A DNA stretch of 64,000 bases from Glycomyces arizonensis DSM 44726 (GTDB taxonomy: Bacteria; Actinomycetota; Actinomycetes; Mycobacteriales; Micromonosporaceae). A model generated the notes under the pieces. It was not told the DNA's origin. It worked only from the letters and a program-made list of their open reading frames with translations, and made no database searches. The position numbers and the translations under genes were made by a program. Positions 44,808-53,808 of the stretch are shown in pieces (the first letter of the stretch is position 1; each line of letters begins with the position of its first letter). The stretch lies in NCBI RefSeq assembly GCF_000482705.1, contig NZ_AXWO01000028.1, positions 17,059 through 81,058 of the forward strand. The letters are read 5' to 3'.

Positions 44808-46544
44808 ATGGAGCGACACCACAAGGCGGCGGTCACCATCGCCGCCTGCACCGCCCTGGCGCTCACCGGCTGCGGCGCGGGCGACCAGCGGCCCTCGGAC
44901 CTCGAGGACTGCGAATTCGAGCCCGCCACCTGCAACTCCGGCGAACGCGCCGACGGCGGCGAGATCACCTGGGCCCTCGACGGCTCCTGGACCGGCTGGA
45001 ACCCCACCATGGCCTCCGACAACAACGCCTACCTCAGCTCCGCCCTCACCGGCATGTGGCCCGCCACCGGGCAGTTCGACCCCGAAGGCGAATACGTCCT
45101 CAACGAGGGCCTGTTCGCCTCCGAGCCCCGCCTGACCTCCGAATCCCCCATGACCGTCGAATACACCCTCAAAGACGGCGCCAACTGGGGCGACGGCCAC
45201 GAGGTCGGCGTCGACGACTTCATCTACCACTGGTACTCCATCTCCGCGGACGACGACCGGTGCGCCGGATGCACCCCCGCCAGCGCCGACCGCGGCTCGG
45301 CCGTCGAATCCATCACCGGCTCCGGCCGGACGGTCACCGTCACCTACGACGACACCTACTCCAGCGCCGAATGGCAGTACGCCGAAGTCCTCTCCTTCCC
45401 GGCCCACATCGCCGAAGACCAGGGCTTCGACTGGAAGAACGACCCGCGGGACATGGCCGACTCACAGACCTGGTTCTCCGAGAACGCCCCCATCGGCTGG
45501 TCGGCCGGCCCCTACACCGTCACCGACGCCGAGGCCGGCCAGTACGTCGTCTACGAGCCCAACCCCGACTGGGCCGGCGAGACCGAGGTCACCCTCGACA
45601 AGCTCATCTTCCAGGTCATGGAGGGCCTCGACGCCATCGTCACCGAGATGCGCCAGGGCACCATCGACGGCGCCTCGCCCGTGTCCGTCGACGTCGACAC
45701 GATCACCCGCCTCGAAGACACCGACGACGTCGACTACCGCGTCGCCGCCGGTCCCTCCTGGGAGCACATCGACCTCAACACCCGCGGCGACCTGCTCTCC
45801 GACCCAGTCCTGCGCTCGGCCGTGCTCATCGCCATCGACGTGGAGGACATCATCTCCCGCACCGCCTCCCTCGTCCAATTCGACGCCGAACGGCGGCTCA
45901 ACCACCTGTTCCGCAACGACTCGCCCAACTTCACCGACCACCTGAGCGCCACCGGCCAGGGCTCGGGCGACATCGAGCTCGCCGCCGGCATCCTCGAAGA
46001 CGCCGGATACACCTGGGACGACGGCGGGCGCCTGCTCACCCCCGACGGCGAGGAGGTCGCCCTGGACTACCGCTACACCGAGTCGAAGTCCATCCGCAAG
46101 ACCACCGCCCAGCTCGCCCAGGCCAACCTCACCGACCTCGGCATCGACGTCACGCTCGACCCGATCGCCGACGCCGACCTCGGCTCGGTCCTGTTCGGCG
46201 GCGAATTCGACATCGTCAACTTCGGCTGGTCCACCGACCCCACCTTCGTGGACGGCGCCAGCCAGTACTGGGACTCCGAGTCCTCCTCCAACTTCGGGGG
46301 CCTCGACGACCCCGAACTCGACGCCGTCCTCGACGAGCTCGGCGATACCCTGGACCGGGCCCGGGCCGCCGAGCTCGCGAACCAGGCCGTCGAGATGGCC
46401 GTCGACGACGCCTACGTCCTGCCCATCGTCGACTCGCCGGTGGCGATCATGGTCTCCGATAGGTTGGTCAACGTCCGCGACAACTGGGCCTCGCAGCAGC
46501 GAGCCATGTACAACGTCGCAGAATGGGGAGTCAGTGAGTCCTAA
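44808..46544 (+). CDS. peptide ABC transporter substrate-binding lipoprotein 3 (Sec-type)
   Basis: This is a third SBP family 5 protein, 578 residues, more distant from the first two. The signal is Sec-type (MERHHKAAVTIAACTALALTGC lipobox region) without twin arginine. Four extra cysteines lie in the mature part (EDCEFEPATCNS and RCAGCTPA). The family blocks TVEYTLKDGANWGDGHEV and GSGDIELAAGILEDAGYTW are present. It is 78 bp ahead of the permeases, so it is the operon's own binding protein. RBS GAGAGGAACC. Confidence 0.9.
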   Translation: MERHHKAAVTIAACTALALTGCGAGDQRPSDLEDCEFEPATCNSGERADGGEITWALDGSWTGWNPTMASDNNAYLSSALTGMWPATGQFDPEGEYVLNEGLFASEPRLTSESPMTVEYTLKDGANWGDGHEVGVDDFIYHWYSISADDDRCAGCTPASADRGSAVESITGSGRTVTVTYDDTYSSAEWQYAEVLSFPAHIAEDQGFDWKNDPRDMADSQTWFSENAPIGWSAGPYTVTDAEAGQYVVYEPNPDWAGETEVTLDKLIFQVMEGLDAIVTEMRQGTIDGASPVSVDVDTITRLEDTDDVDYRVAAGPSWEHIDLNTRGDLLSDPVLRSAVLIAIDVEDIISRTASLVQFDAERRLNHLFRNDSPNFTDHLSATGQGSGDIELAAGILEDAGYTWDDGGRLLTPDGEEVALDYRYTESKSIRKTTAQLAQANLTDLGIDVTLDPIADADLGSVLFGGEFDIVNFGWSTDPTFVDGASQYWDSESSSNFGGLDDPELDAVLDELGDTLDRARAAELANQAVEMAVDDAYVLPIVDSPVAIMVSDRLVNVRDNWASQQRAMYNVAEWGVSES

Positions 46545-46622
46545 CGAGCGCCACGCGCTCAGGCCGCGGGCCGCACGCCGGACGCGGCGGCCCACCGCAG
46601 AGAAATCCGTTAACGAGGCATT

Positions 46623-47648
46623 ATGGTTGTATTCATAATCCGGCGCGTCTTGGTGATGATCCCGGTGCTCATCGGGGCCACGATCCTGTCGTTCCTCCTG
46701 GTCGATCTCACGAACGACCCCGTCCAGCAGCAGGTCTTCGAGATCCAGCAGTCCACCGGCGAGCCGGTGCCCCAGAGCACCGTCGACGCGCTCGAGGCCA
46801 ACCTGTACTACGACCGCTCCATCCCCGAGCGCTACTGGCTCTGGCTCACCGGCATCGGCGACACCAACGGCGACATCGGCCTGCTCCAAGGCAAATGGGG
46901 CCCCTCCATCGAAGGCTCCGCGACCGACATCGGCCAGGAGATCACCGACCGGTTCGCCGTCACCCTCAGACTCGTGCTGTTCGCGACCATCGCCTCCATC
47001 GGACTGGCGATCCTCACCGGCGTCATCAGCGCCGTCAAGCAGTACTCGAAACTCGACTACACGCTGACCTTCATCGGCTTCCTCGCCCTCGCCATGCCCA
47101 TCTTCTGGCTCGCCAGCCTCCTGAAGGAGGCCGCCGTCCAGACCAACGACGCGCTCGGCACCAACCTGTTCAAGACCTACGGGTCGGGCACCACCGGCTT
47201 CAAAGGCAACGGCTGGGAGCTCTTCGTCGACGCCCTGCCCTACCTCATCGTGCCCACCATCGCGCTCATGCTCGGCGGCTACGCGGCCATGTCCCGCTAC
47301 CAGCGGGCCAGCATGCTGGAGGTCATGAACTCCGACTACGTGCGCCTGGCCCGCGCCAAAGGCGTGCGCAACCGCACCGTCATGCGCCGCCACGCCCTGC
47401 GCACCGCGCTCATCCCCGTCGCCACGTTCGCCCCGCTCGGCCTCGCCACCGCCATGGGCGGCGCCATCGTCACCGAGAGCATCTTCGGATGGAGGGGCCT
47501 GGGCGCCTACTCCCTCAAGGCGATCCAAGACGGCGACAGCTTCGCCGTCATGGCCTACCTGCTCATCTCCGGGGTCGTCGTCCTGACCGGCATCCTGGTA
47601 TCCGACCTGCTGTACGGCGTGCTCGACCCGAGGATCCGCTATGAGTGA
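46623..47648 (+). CDS. peptide ABC transporter permease, DppB/OppB type
   Basis: This inner-membrane permease has 341 residues and six helices. It begins with the classic first helix MVVFIIRRVLVMIPVLIGATILSFLLVDL. The EAA loop reads NSDYVRLARAKGVRNRTVMRRHALRTALIP. It pairs with the next gene to form the channel, and their reading frames overlap by 8 bp. Confidence 0.95.
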   Translation: MVVFIIRRVLVMIPVLIGATILSFLLVDLTNDPVQQQVFEIQQSTGEPVPQSTVDALEANLYYDRSIPERYWLWLTGIGDTNGDIGLLQGKWGPSIEGSATDIGQEITDRFAVTLRLVLFATIASIGLAILTGVISAVKQYSKLDYTLTFIGFLALAMPIFWLASLLKEAAVQTNDALGTNLFKTYGSGTTGFKGNGWELFVDALPYLIVPTIALMLGGYAAMSRYQRASMLEVMNSDYVRLARAKGVRNRTVMRRHALRTALIPVATFAPLGLATAMGGAIVTESIFGWRGLGAYSLKAIQDGDSFAVMAYLLISGVVVLTGILVSDLLYGVLDPRIRYE

Positions 47649-48558
47649 AACCACCGCAGTCAACCCGAGCCTCGAAGCCGAGGCCATCACCACCGTCGAA
47701 CGCGGCCAATGGGCGCTGGTGGCGCGGCGCTTCTTCCGCCACCGGCTCGCCGTCGTCGGCCTCGTGCTGTTCGTCCTGGTGCTGCTGTTCGCGTTCGTCC
47801 TGCCGTACTTCTGGACGTGGGACTACAAGATCCACCCCGAGATCCCCTCCCGGGCCGCGCCCAGCCTGGACCACCCGTTCGGCACCGACAAGGCCGGGCG
47901 CGACCAGCTCGGCGCGGTCATGCGGGCCACCGCCCAGTCGCTCAAGGTCGCCTTCGTCGTGGCGCTCGGCTCCACCGTCATCGGCGCGCTCATCGGCGCG
48001 GTCGCCGGGTACTACCGCGGCTGGGTCGACGCGCTGCTCATGCGCGTGGTCGACGTGCTGTTCGTGATCCCGTTCATCGTGATCACCGCCGCGATCGCCG
48101 GCGCCATCGACTCGAGCGTCAAGTGGTACCACATGGCGCTCATCCTCATGGTCTTCGGCTGGCTCTCCATCTCCCGCGCCGTGCGCGCCGAGGTGCTGAG
48201 CCTGCGCGAGAAGGAGTTCATCGAGGCGGCCAGGGCCGCGGGCGGGTCGGCCTGGCACATCATCGTCAAGCACCTCATCCCGAACACGATGAGCGTCATC
48301 ATCGTCTCGGTGACCCTCCAGATCGCCTTCGCGATCCTCTCGGAGACGACCCTGTCGTTCCTCGGCCTGGGCATCCAGAGCCCCGACACCTCGCTGGGAC
48401 TGCTCATCGACGCCGCCCAAGGGGTCGCGTTCAACCAGTACTGGTATCTGTTCTACATCCCGGGCTTCATGGTCATCCTCATCGCGCTCACCATCAACTT
48501 CATCGGTGACGGCCTGCGCGACGCGATGGACCCCCGGCAGACGATGGTGAGGCGGTAA
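47641..48558 (+). CDS. peptide ABC transporter permease, DppC/OppC type
   Basis: This second permease has 305 residues. HPFGTDKAGRDQLGAVMRATAQSLKVAF is the OppC hallmark and the EAA loop is EKEFIEAARAAGGSAWHIIVKHLIPN. A soluble N-terminus of about 40 residues precedes helix 1. It overlaps dppB and is followed by the first ATPase after 3 bp. Confidence 0.95.
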   Translation: MSETTAVNPSLEAEAITTVERGQWALVARRFFRHRLAVVGLVLFVLVLLFAFVLPYFWTWDYKIHPEIPSRAAPSLDHPFGTDKAGRDQLGAVMRATAQSLKVAFVVALGSTVIGALIGAVAGYYRGWVDALLMRVVDVLFVIPFIVITAAIAGAIDSSVKWYHMALILMVFGWLSISRAVRAEVLSLREKEFIEAARAAGGSAWHIIVKHLIPNTMSVIIVSVTLQIAFAILSETTLSFLGLGIQSPDTSLGLLIDAAQGVAFNQYWYLFYIPGFMVILIALTINFIGDGLRDAMDPRQTMVRR

Positions 48559-48561
48559 CCC

Positions 48562-49722
48562 ATGGACTTGACGGTCAACGGCACCCGCGCCGACGGCACC
48601 GCCACCGGCGCCAAGGGCGAGGTCGTCCTCGAGGTCAAGGACCTCAACGTCACCTTCCCCACCGACGACGGCCCCGTGCACGCCGTCCGCGGTGTCTCCT
48701 ACGAGCTGCGCCGCGGCCAGAGCCTCGGCATCGTCGGCGAATCCGGGTCGGGCAAGTCCGTGACGTCCATGGCGGTCATGGGCCTGCTGCCCAAGACCGC
48801 CGACATCACCGGATCGGCCAAGCTCCTCGGCGAGGAACTCCTCGGCCTGGGCGACGCCGCCCTGTCCGAGGTGCGCGGCAAGCGGATCTCCATGATCTTC
48901 CAGGACCCGCTCACCAGCCTCAACCCGGTCTACACCGTCGGCTTCCAGCTCGCCGAGGCCATCCGGGTCCACTACCCCGAGGTGAAGAAGGCCGAGGCGC
49001 GCCAGCGCTCCATCGACCTGCTCGACACCGTCGGCATCCCCAACCCGTCCCAGCGCGTCGACGCCTACCCGCACGAGCTGTCCGGCGGCATGCGCCAGAG
49101 GGTCGTCATCGCCATCGCGATGGCCAACAACCCGGACGTCATCATCGCCGACGAGCCCACCACCGCGCTCGACGTGACGGTGCAGGCGCAGGTCCTGGAG
49201 GCCCTCGAGAAGGCCCGCGACGAGGTCAACGCCGCGCTCATCCTGATCACCCACGACCTGGGGGTCATCGCCGGGCACACCGACGACGTGCTCGTCATGT
49301 ACGCCGGGCGCCCCGTCGAGCAGGGCACCGTCGACGAGATCTTCTACGAGCCGCGCATGCCCTACACGCTCGGGCTGATCGGCTCCATGCCGCGCATGGA
49401 CGAGACGCGGGGCCACCGCCTCACCCCCGTCCACGGCACGCCGCCGTCGATGCTGCACCTGCCCTCGGGCTGCCCGTTCCGGCCCAGGTGCCCCATGCAC
49501 CAGGACATCTGCGCCGAAGTCGAACCGGACCTGCTGCCGGTCAGCGATTCGGGGCACGTCTCGGCCTGCCACTTCGCCGACCAGCTGGAGGGCAAGCGGC
49601 CCGAGGACGTGTTCGCGCCCACGGCCACCGACGCCGAACTCGAGGCCGCGGTGGAGAGCGACATCGCCGAGGCCGTGCAGGAGACCAGCACTCAGCAGAC
49701 CGATCCTCGGGGGGACATGTGA
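48562..49722 (+). CDS. peptide ABC transporter ATPase, DppD/OppD type
   Basis: This ATP-binding subunit has 386 residues. Walker A is [16 protein letters not shown], the signature is [15 protein letters not shown] and Walker B is [15 protein letters not shown]. The C-terminal oligopeptide domain has cysteines ([16 protein letters not shown], later ACHF) that in relatives hold an iron-sulphur centre. An acidic tail of about 40 residues extends beyond the usual end. The stop overlaps the start of dppF. Confidence 0.95.
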   Translation: MDLTVNGTRADGTATGAKGEVVLEVKDLNVTFPTDDGPVHAVRGVSYELRRGQSLGIVGESGSGKSVTSMAVMGLLPKTADITGSAKLLGEELLGLGDAALSEVRGKRISMIFQDPLTSLNPVYTVGFQLAEAIRVHYPEVKKAEARQRSIDLLDTVGIPNPSQRVDAYPHELSGGMRQRVVIAIAMANNPDVIIADEPTTALDVTVQAQVLEALEKARDEVNAALILITHDLGVIAGHTDDVLVMYAGRPVEQGTVDEIFYEPRMPYTLGLIGSMPRMDETRGHRLTPVHGTPPSMLHLPSGCPFRPRCPMHQDICAEVEPDLLPVSDSGHVSACHFADQLEGKRPEDVFAPTATDAELEAAVESDIAEAVQETSTQQTDPRGDM

Positions 49723-50762
49723 ACGCCATGCTCGACACGCCGCAGGCCGCCACGTCGCCGGTCATCGCCGGCAAGAACCTGGTCAAGGAATTCCCGGTCC
49801 GCTCCAAGGGCATCATCCGGCGCAGCGTGGGCGCCGTCCACGCCGTCTCCGGGGTGAGCCTGTCGATCGACGCCAACGAGACCCTCGCGCTCGTCGGCGA
49901 GTCCGGCTGCGGGAAGTCCACCACGGCGCGGCTGCTCATGAACCTCATCGAGCCGACCTCCGGCGAGGTGATCTACGAGGGCCGGGACCTCACCAAGCTC
50001 TCGCGCTCCCAGCTGCGGCCGATCCGGCGCGACATCCAGCTGGTGTTCCAGGACCCGATGGCCTCGCTCGACCCGCGCATGACCGTCTTCGACATCATCG
50101 CCGAGCCGCTGCGCGTGCACGGACTGTTCAAGAACGGCGGCCGCGAGAAGGTGCGGTCCCTGATCGAGATCGTCGGGCTCAACCCCGAGCACCGCAACCG
50201 GTACCCGCACGAGTTCTCCGGCGGCCAGCGCCAGAGGATCGGCGTCGCCCGGGCCCTGGCGCTCGAGCCGAAGGTCCTCATGCTCGACGAGCCCGTCAGC
50301 GCCCTGGACGTGTCGATCCAGGCGGGGGTCATCAACCTGCTCGAAGACCTCCAGGACGAGCTGGGCCTGTCGTACCTGTTCGTGTCGCACGACCTGTCGG
50401 TGGTGCGGCACATCGCCGACAAGGTCGCGGTCATGTACCTGGGCAAGATCGTGGAGGAGGGCACCACCGACGAGCTGTTCGCCGGTCCGGCGCACCCGTA
50501 CACGCAGGCGCTGATGTCGGCGATCCCGCTGCCGGACCCGCGCAAGGAGCGGACCCGCGAGCGGATCGTGCTCTACGGGGACGTGCCGAGCCCGTCGAAC
50601 CCGCCCTCGGGGTGCCGGTTCCGCACCAGGTGCCAGCTGTTCCAGACCCTATCGGAGAACGAGCAGGCCAAGTGCATCGACGTCGAGCCGCTCCTGCGCT
50701 CCGACCACGGCGGCCAGACCCGCGCGGCCTGCCACTACGCCGAGCCCAAGCAGCTCGTCTGA
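49719..50762 (+). CDS. peptide ABC transporter ATPase, DppF/OppF type
   Basis: This second ATP-binding subunit has 347 residues from the GTG at 49719, overlapping the previous stop as GTGA (ATG 49728 is possible). Walker A is [16 protein letters not shown], the signature is [20 protein letters not shown] and Walker B is [15 protein letters not shown]. Cysteines in [13 protein letters not shown] and AACHYAEP mark the oligopeptide domain. It ends the operon before a strong terminator. Confidence 0.95.
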   Translation: MNAMLDTPQAATSPVIAGKNLVKEFPVRSKGIIRRSVGAVHAVSGVSLSIDANETLALVGESGCGKSTTARLLMNLIEPTSGEVIYEGRDLTKLSRSQLRPIRRDIQLVFQDPMASLDPRMTVFDIIAEPLRVHGLFKNGGREKVRSLIEIVGLNPEHRNRYPHEFSGGQRQRIGVARALALEPKVLMLDEPVSALDVSIQAGVINLLEDLQDELGLSYLFVSHDLSVVRHIADKVAVMYLGKIVEEGTTDELFAGPAHPYTQALMSAIPLPDPRKERTRERIVLYGDVPSPSNPPSGCRFRTRCQLFQTLSENEQAKCIDVEPLLRSDHGGQTRAACHYAEPKQLV

Positions 50763-50790
50763 CGCACTGAGCTTCTAACGCACAGAGACC

Positions 50791-50825
50791 GGGGCCGCCC
50801 TGCAACAGTGGGGCGGCCCCCGTTT
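50791..50825 (+). terminator. intrinsic terminator of the peptide transporter operon
   Basis: GGGGCCGCCC (50791-50800) pairs with GGGCGGCCCC (50811-50820), ten-base loop, followed by CGTTT. Confidence 0.88.
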
Positions 50826-50828
50826 CGT

Positions 50829-51317
50829 TCACAGCAGACCAGATGCGGGCTGATACACCGTTCTTCCACTCCGCCGCGCCTCCAGCGCCAGAGCGACGCG
50901 CCCGGGATTGACCTCGGCCGCAAGGGCCATCGCCCTTTCCGGCGGGAAGAAGCCGAACTCCTCGAGCTCGTCTTCCTGCAGGCGAATCAGCTCGGGATCC
51001 TCGATGACGCCGCCGTCGAACAGATAGAACGTCAACGGTGCGGCCACGAACTCATGCATCGGTACCCAATCGAGCACCAGCAGGTCGCCGGCCGGCATGT
51101 CCAAGCCGATCTCCTCTTTGGTCTCGCGCGCGCACGCCTCATGGGGCGATTCGCCCTTGTCGACGAGGCCGCCGACGAACGCCCAGTCATCGCGGTAGTT
51201 CGGCTGGACCAGCAGGACGTTCCCTGCGGGATCGGTGAAGAATGCGCATGCCACGGTGAACGAGACCGCGATGCCGTCGATCAGCTCCTGGGGCGGCGGT
51301 GGTCCTGTGTGTGCCAT
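50829..51317 (-). CDS. Nudix hydrolase
   Basis: This protein has 162 residues from the ATG at 51317. A complete Nudix box is present (GGLVDKGESPHEACARETKEEIGLDM). The N-terminal strand VSFTVACAFFTDPAGNVLLVQPNYRDDWAFVGG is typical of NTP or sugar-nucleotide pyrophosphohydrolases. The substrate cannot be assigned. A -10-like TAGGGT lies seven bases before the start, so the mRNA is probably leaderless. Confidence 0.9.
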   Translation of the reverse strand: MAHTGPPPPQELIDGIAVSFTVACAFFTDPAGNVLLVQPNYRDDWAFVGGLVDKGESPHEACARETKEEIGLDMPAGDLLVLDWVPMHEFVAAPLTFYLFDGGVIEDPELIRLQEDELEEFGFFPPERAMALAAEVNPGRVALALEARRSGRTVYQPASGLL

Positions 51318-51324
51318 ACGGTGA

Positions 51325-51330
51325 ACCCTA
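51325..51330 (-). promoter_or_regulatory. -10-like TAGGGT for a leaderless Nudix mRNA
   Basis: On the minus strand TAGGGT is followed by seven bases and the ATG at 51317. Confidence 0.45.
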
Positions 51331-51386
51331 TAGGCCGCCACCGAAGACGGCAGCCCCCAGCCGCGCCCACGTTCAACGATGCGGGG

Positions 51387-51989
51387 CTATGGCCCGGCAG
51401 TGCCGGTACCCGGCCGAGAACGCAGCCCGTCGACGATGATGCCCAGCATGCGCTCGGCCTGGGGCCGCTGCTCGGGCGCTCCCGCGACCGTCAGGACACC
51501 GGCCAGCGTCGCGGCCACGTCCGCGGCGTCGACGTCGGTGCGGAGGTCACCGGCCGTCGCGCCCGCCTCCAGGAATCGGGACACCACCGCGATGAGCTGT
51601 TCACGCATGCCGCCGTAGTCGAGGCGCCCGGACGCCACCACCGCGCGCACCGTGTCGATCATGCTGTGCTTCGTGGCGACCCAGTCGAGGAAGGAACTCG
51701 TCCACAGCCGCAGCGCCTCGGCGGGCCGGTGCTCGGCGAGCAGTTCCTCGGCGCTCGTGCGCAGCCGCTCCATCTGGTCGAGGTAGACCGCCTCGACCAG
51801 GTCCTCCCGCTTGGGGAAGTGCCGGTACAGCGTGCCGATGCCGACGCCCGCGTCCTTCGCGATCGACTCGAGCGGGACGGTCCCCTCCGCGGTGGCGAAC
51901 GCGCGCGTGGCCACCTGGATCAGGCGCTGCCTGTTGCGGCGGGCCTCGGCGATCCGCGCCCGCGGCCGCTCGGGTTCCTCGGTCGGCAT
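51387..51989 (-). CDS. TetR-family repressor
   Basis: This regulator has 200 residues from the ATG at 51989. The HTH is VPLESIAKDAGVGIGTLYRHFPKREDLVEAV. The rest is an all-helical ligand domain of the SbtR/AcrR kind found beside reductases. A longer TTG start at 52028 would lie inside the operator, so it is unlikely. A perfect 26-bp palindrome lies between it and the divergent SDR gene. Autorepression and repression of the SDR gene are expected. Confidence 0.9.
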   Translation of the reverse strand: MPTEEPERPRARIAEARRNRQRLIQVATRAFATAEGTVPLESIAKDAGVGIGTLYRHFPKREDLVEAVYLDQMERLRTSAEELLAEHRPAEALRLWTSSFLDWVATKHSMIDTVRAVVASGRLDYGGMREQLIAVVSRFLEAGATAGDLRTDVDAADVAATLAGVLTVAGAPEQRPQAERMLGIIVDGLRSRPGTGTAGP

Positions 51990-52023
51990 GGTTGCGAAGT
52001 CTAATGCAGGCGAGTACCGTTCC

Positions 52024-52049
52024 TTCAAACGGAGGATCCTCCGTTTGAA
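52024..52049. promoter_or_regulatory. perfect 26-bp palindromic TetR operator
   Basis: TTCAAACGGAGGA is followed directly by its exact reverse complement. It sits between the divergent tetR and SDR genes, 35-39 bp from each start. Confidence 0.88.
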
Positions 52050-52087
52050 AACGAGACCCGTTCGACACCAGTAGCAAGGATCGACGA

Positions 52088-52831
52088 ATGCCTGAGCCAG
52101 CAGCCCTCATCACCGGCGGCACCAGCGGCATCGGCCGCGCCACGGCCGAACTGCTCCATGAGCGCGGGTACCGCGTCATGGTCACCGGAAGGAATCCGGA
52201 CACGATCGCCGCCGCCCGAAAGGAACTTCCCGAGGACGTGGTCGTCGTCCAAGCCGACTCGCGCTCCCTGGCCGACACCGACCGCCTCGCCGAGGAGGTC
52301 AGGACGCGCTTCGGCGAGCTCACCGCCCTGTTCCTCAACGCCGGGGTCAGTCGGCCCGCCCCGCTCGCCTCGATCGACGAGGCGGCCTACGACGAGGTGT
52401 TCGCCACCAACACCAAGGGCCAGTTCTTCACGCTGCAGAAGACGCTGCCGATGCTCGCCGAGGGCGCCTCGGTGATCGTCACGGTCGGCATCGGCGCCAC
52501 GCGCGGCATGTCGGGAGGCAGCGTCACCGCGGGCAGCCGAGGGGCCCTGCTGACGATGGTGCCCTCCCTCGCGATGGAGCTGGCCCCGCGGAGGATCCGC
52601 GTCAACTCGGTGAGCCCGGGAGCGATCGACACGCCGATCTGGTCCAAGACCGACATGCCTCCCGAGGCGCGTGCCGAGATCACGGCGGCGATGTCGGAGA
52701 CCATCCCCTTCGGCCGGTTCGGCACGGCCCGTGAAGTCGCCGAGGTAGTCGCGTTCCTCGCCTCCGACGCCGCCGGTTATGTCACGGGCCAGGACATCGT
52801 CGTCGGCGGCGGCATCGGCCTGCGCGCCTGA
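52088..52831 (+). CDS. short-chain dehydrogenase-like protein lacking the YxxxK motif
   Basis: This Rossmann-fold protein has 247 residues. The cofactor loop TGGTSGIGRATAELL and LFLNAGVSRPAPL are intact, as is the C-terminal RIRVNSVSPGAIDTPIW. The catalytic region reads VIVTVGIGATRG then SVTAGSRGALLTM. The usual serine, tyrosine and lysine (S-YxxxK) are not there; Thr and Arg occupy the best-aligned positions. Dehydrogenase activity is therefore doubtful, although an altered mechanism is possible. It is controlled from the adjacent TetR operator. Confidence 0.82.
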   Translation: MPEPAALITGGTSGIGRATAELLHERGYRVMVTGRNPDTIAAARKELPEDVVVVQADSRSLADTDRLAEEVRTRFGELTALFLNAGVSRPAPLASIDEAAYDEVFATNTKGQFFTLQKTLPMLAEGASVIVTVGIGATRGMSGGSVTAGSRGALLTMVPSLAMELAPRRIRVNSVSPGAIDTPIWSKTDMPPEARAEITAAMSETIPFGRFGTAREVAEVVAFLASDAAGYVTGQDIVVGGGIGLRA

Positions 52832-53326
52832 ACCGGGCGCGGCCTCGGCGGGAAGCGTCGGCAACGCACGGCGCCCGGTCGAGCCGCGCGCCGCTGCGGT
52901 CGGCATCGTAGGCGGTCGGCCGCCGCTGCGGTCGGCGTTGTCGGCGAGCCCAAGGAGGGAACTCGCCGACGGCGGCCTGACCGGCGGTGCCGTCCGAGTC
53001 GGGATGAGGACTCGATATGGGCCACGGCGCGGGAACGCCGCCGTCGGCCTCATCGTCGTCGACCTCCCGCCGATACGGAACACGGGCGCCAGGTAACGCC
53101 CCCACCGCGCTCCCCGCGTCCAACCCAAAAGCGCGCACGGAACACGGGCGCCAGGGAACGCCCCTCCACACCCCACACTGACTCCTGGTGATCATCCATC
53201 CCAAATGGATGCATACTCGATCTGTCGTACTCCCGACAAAACCGGTTCTCCGCGCGGATCGGTCCCATCGGACGGATTCGTGGGAACCACCGCGCCCGAT
53301 TTCCCGCTAGCGTGTCAGGCATACGA
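52832..53326. other. 495-bp gene-free region with direct repeats
   Basis: No supported gene. CCGCTGCGGTCGGC occurs twice near 52890 and 52922. A 28-bp sequence beginning ACGGAACACGGGCGCCAGG occurs at 53075 and 53137. A -10-like TAGCGT at about 53309 may serve the tRNA. Confidence 0.6.
53075..53164. repeat. 28-bp direct repeat, 62-bp period
   Basis: Both copies start ACGGAACACGGGCGCCAGG and end AACGCCCC; they differ at one base. They end about 160 bp before tRNA-Leu. Confidence 0.75.
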
Positions 53327-53409
53327 GCCCGAGTGGTGGAATCTGGTAGACACAGTCAGCTTAAAACTGGCCGTCGCGCGGCTTGCGGGTTCGAGTCCCG
53401 TCTCGGGCA
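53327..53409 (+). tRNA. tRNA-Leu (anticodon TAA), bldA type
   Basis: The acceptor GCCCGAG pairs with CTCGGGC. The anticodon arm is GTCAG-CTTAAAA-CTGGC, so the anticodon is UAA. A long variable arm (GTCGCGCGGCTTGCGG region) and T arm GGTTCGAGTCC follow. CCA is not encoded. It is the only reader of UUA codons, which are rare at this GC content. In Streptomyces its counterpart bldA controls development. Confidence 0.96.
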
Positions 53410-53808
53410 CTACGGGTAGTATGCAAGGCTGTCAAGAGGATCGGGGAAACCCCTGCCCGCGATCCGCGCCCTCAAAGGAGCGTTGACATTTATCAATGTC
53501 GATCACTCCGACCCCGGGCCGCGCCCGAACGGGTGAAGCCCGAACCGGTTCCACCGACCCCGCCGGCGATTACGTGTCGCAACGGCGTGCCTGCTCAGCG
53601 GGTTCGTCGGTGTCCGGCCCGCCCGATACCGGTCTCCGAGTCTGGTTCATCTCGATGTTGACTGAGATGGGTACGCGTGCTATCCAGGGAATGAGCGCTG
53701 ATACCATCGTGTCGAACCAAACGGCGGGGAGCCGCTTCCCTTCTGCTGCAATGACTTTGCCACTTTAAGGTATCGCGAAGTCGATTGGCCTGTGTCGTGA
53801 GGATGGCG
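53410..53808. other. 400-bp gene-free region before the conservon
   Basis: I see no supported gene. A TACCAT -10-like hexamer near 53702 could start the conservon mRNA. Confidence 0.5.

Noticed and set aside
52832..53326. CRISPR-like repeats near tRNA-Leu
   Set aside because: There are only two copies, the spacing is single, and there are no cas genes. They are treated as a simple direct repeat.
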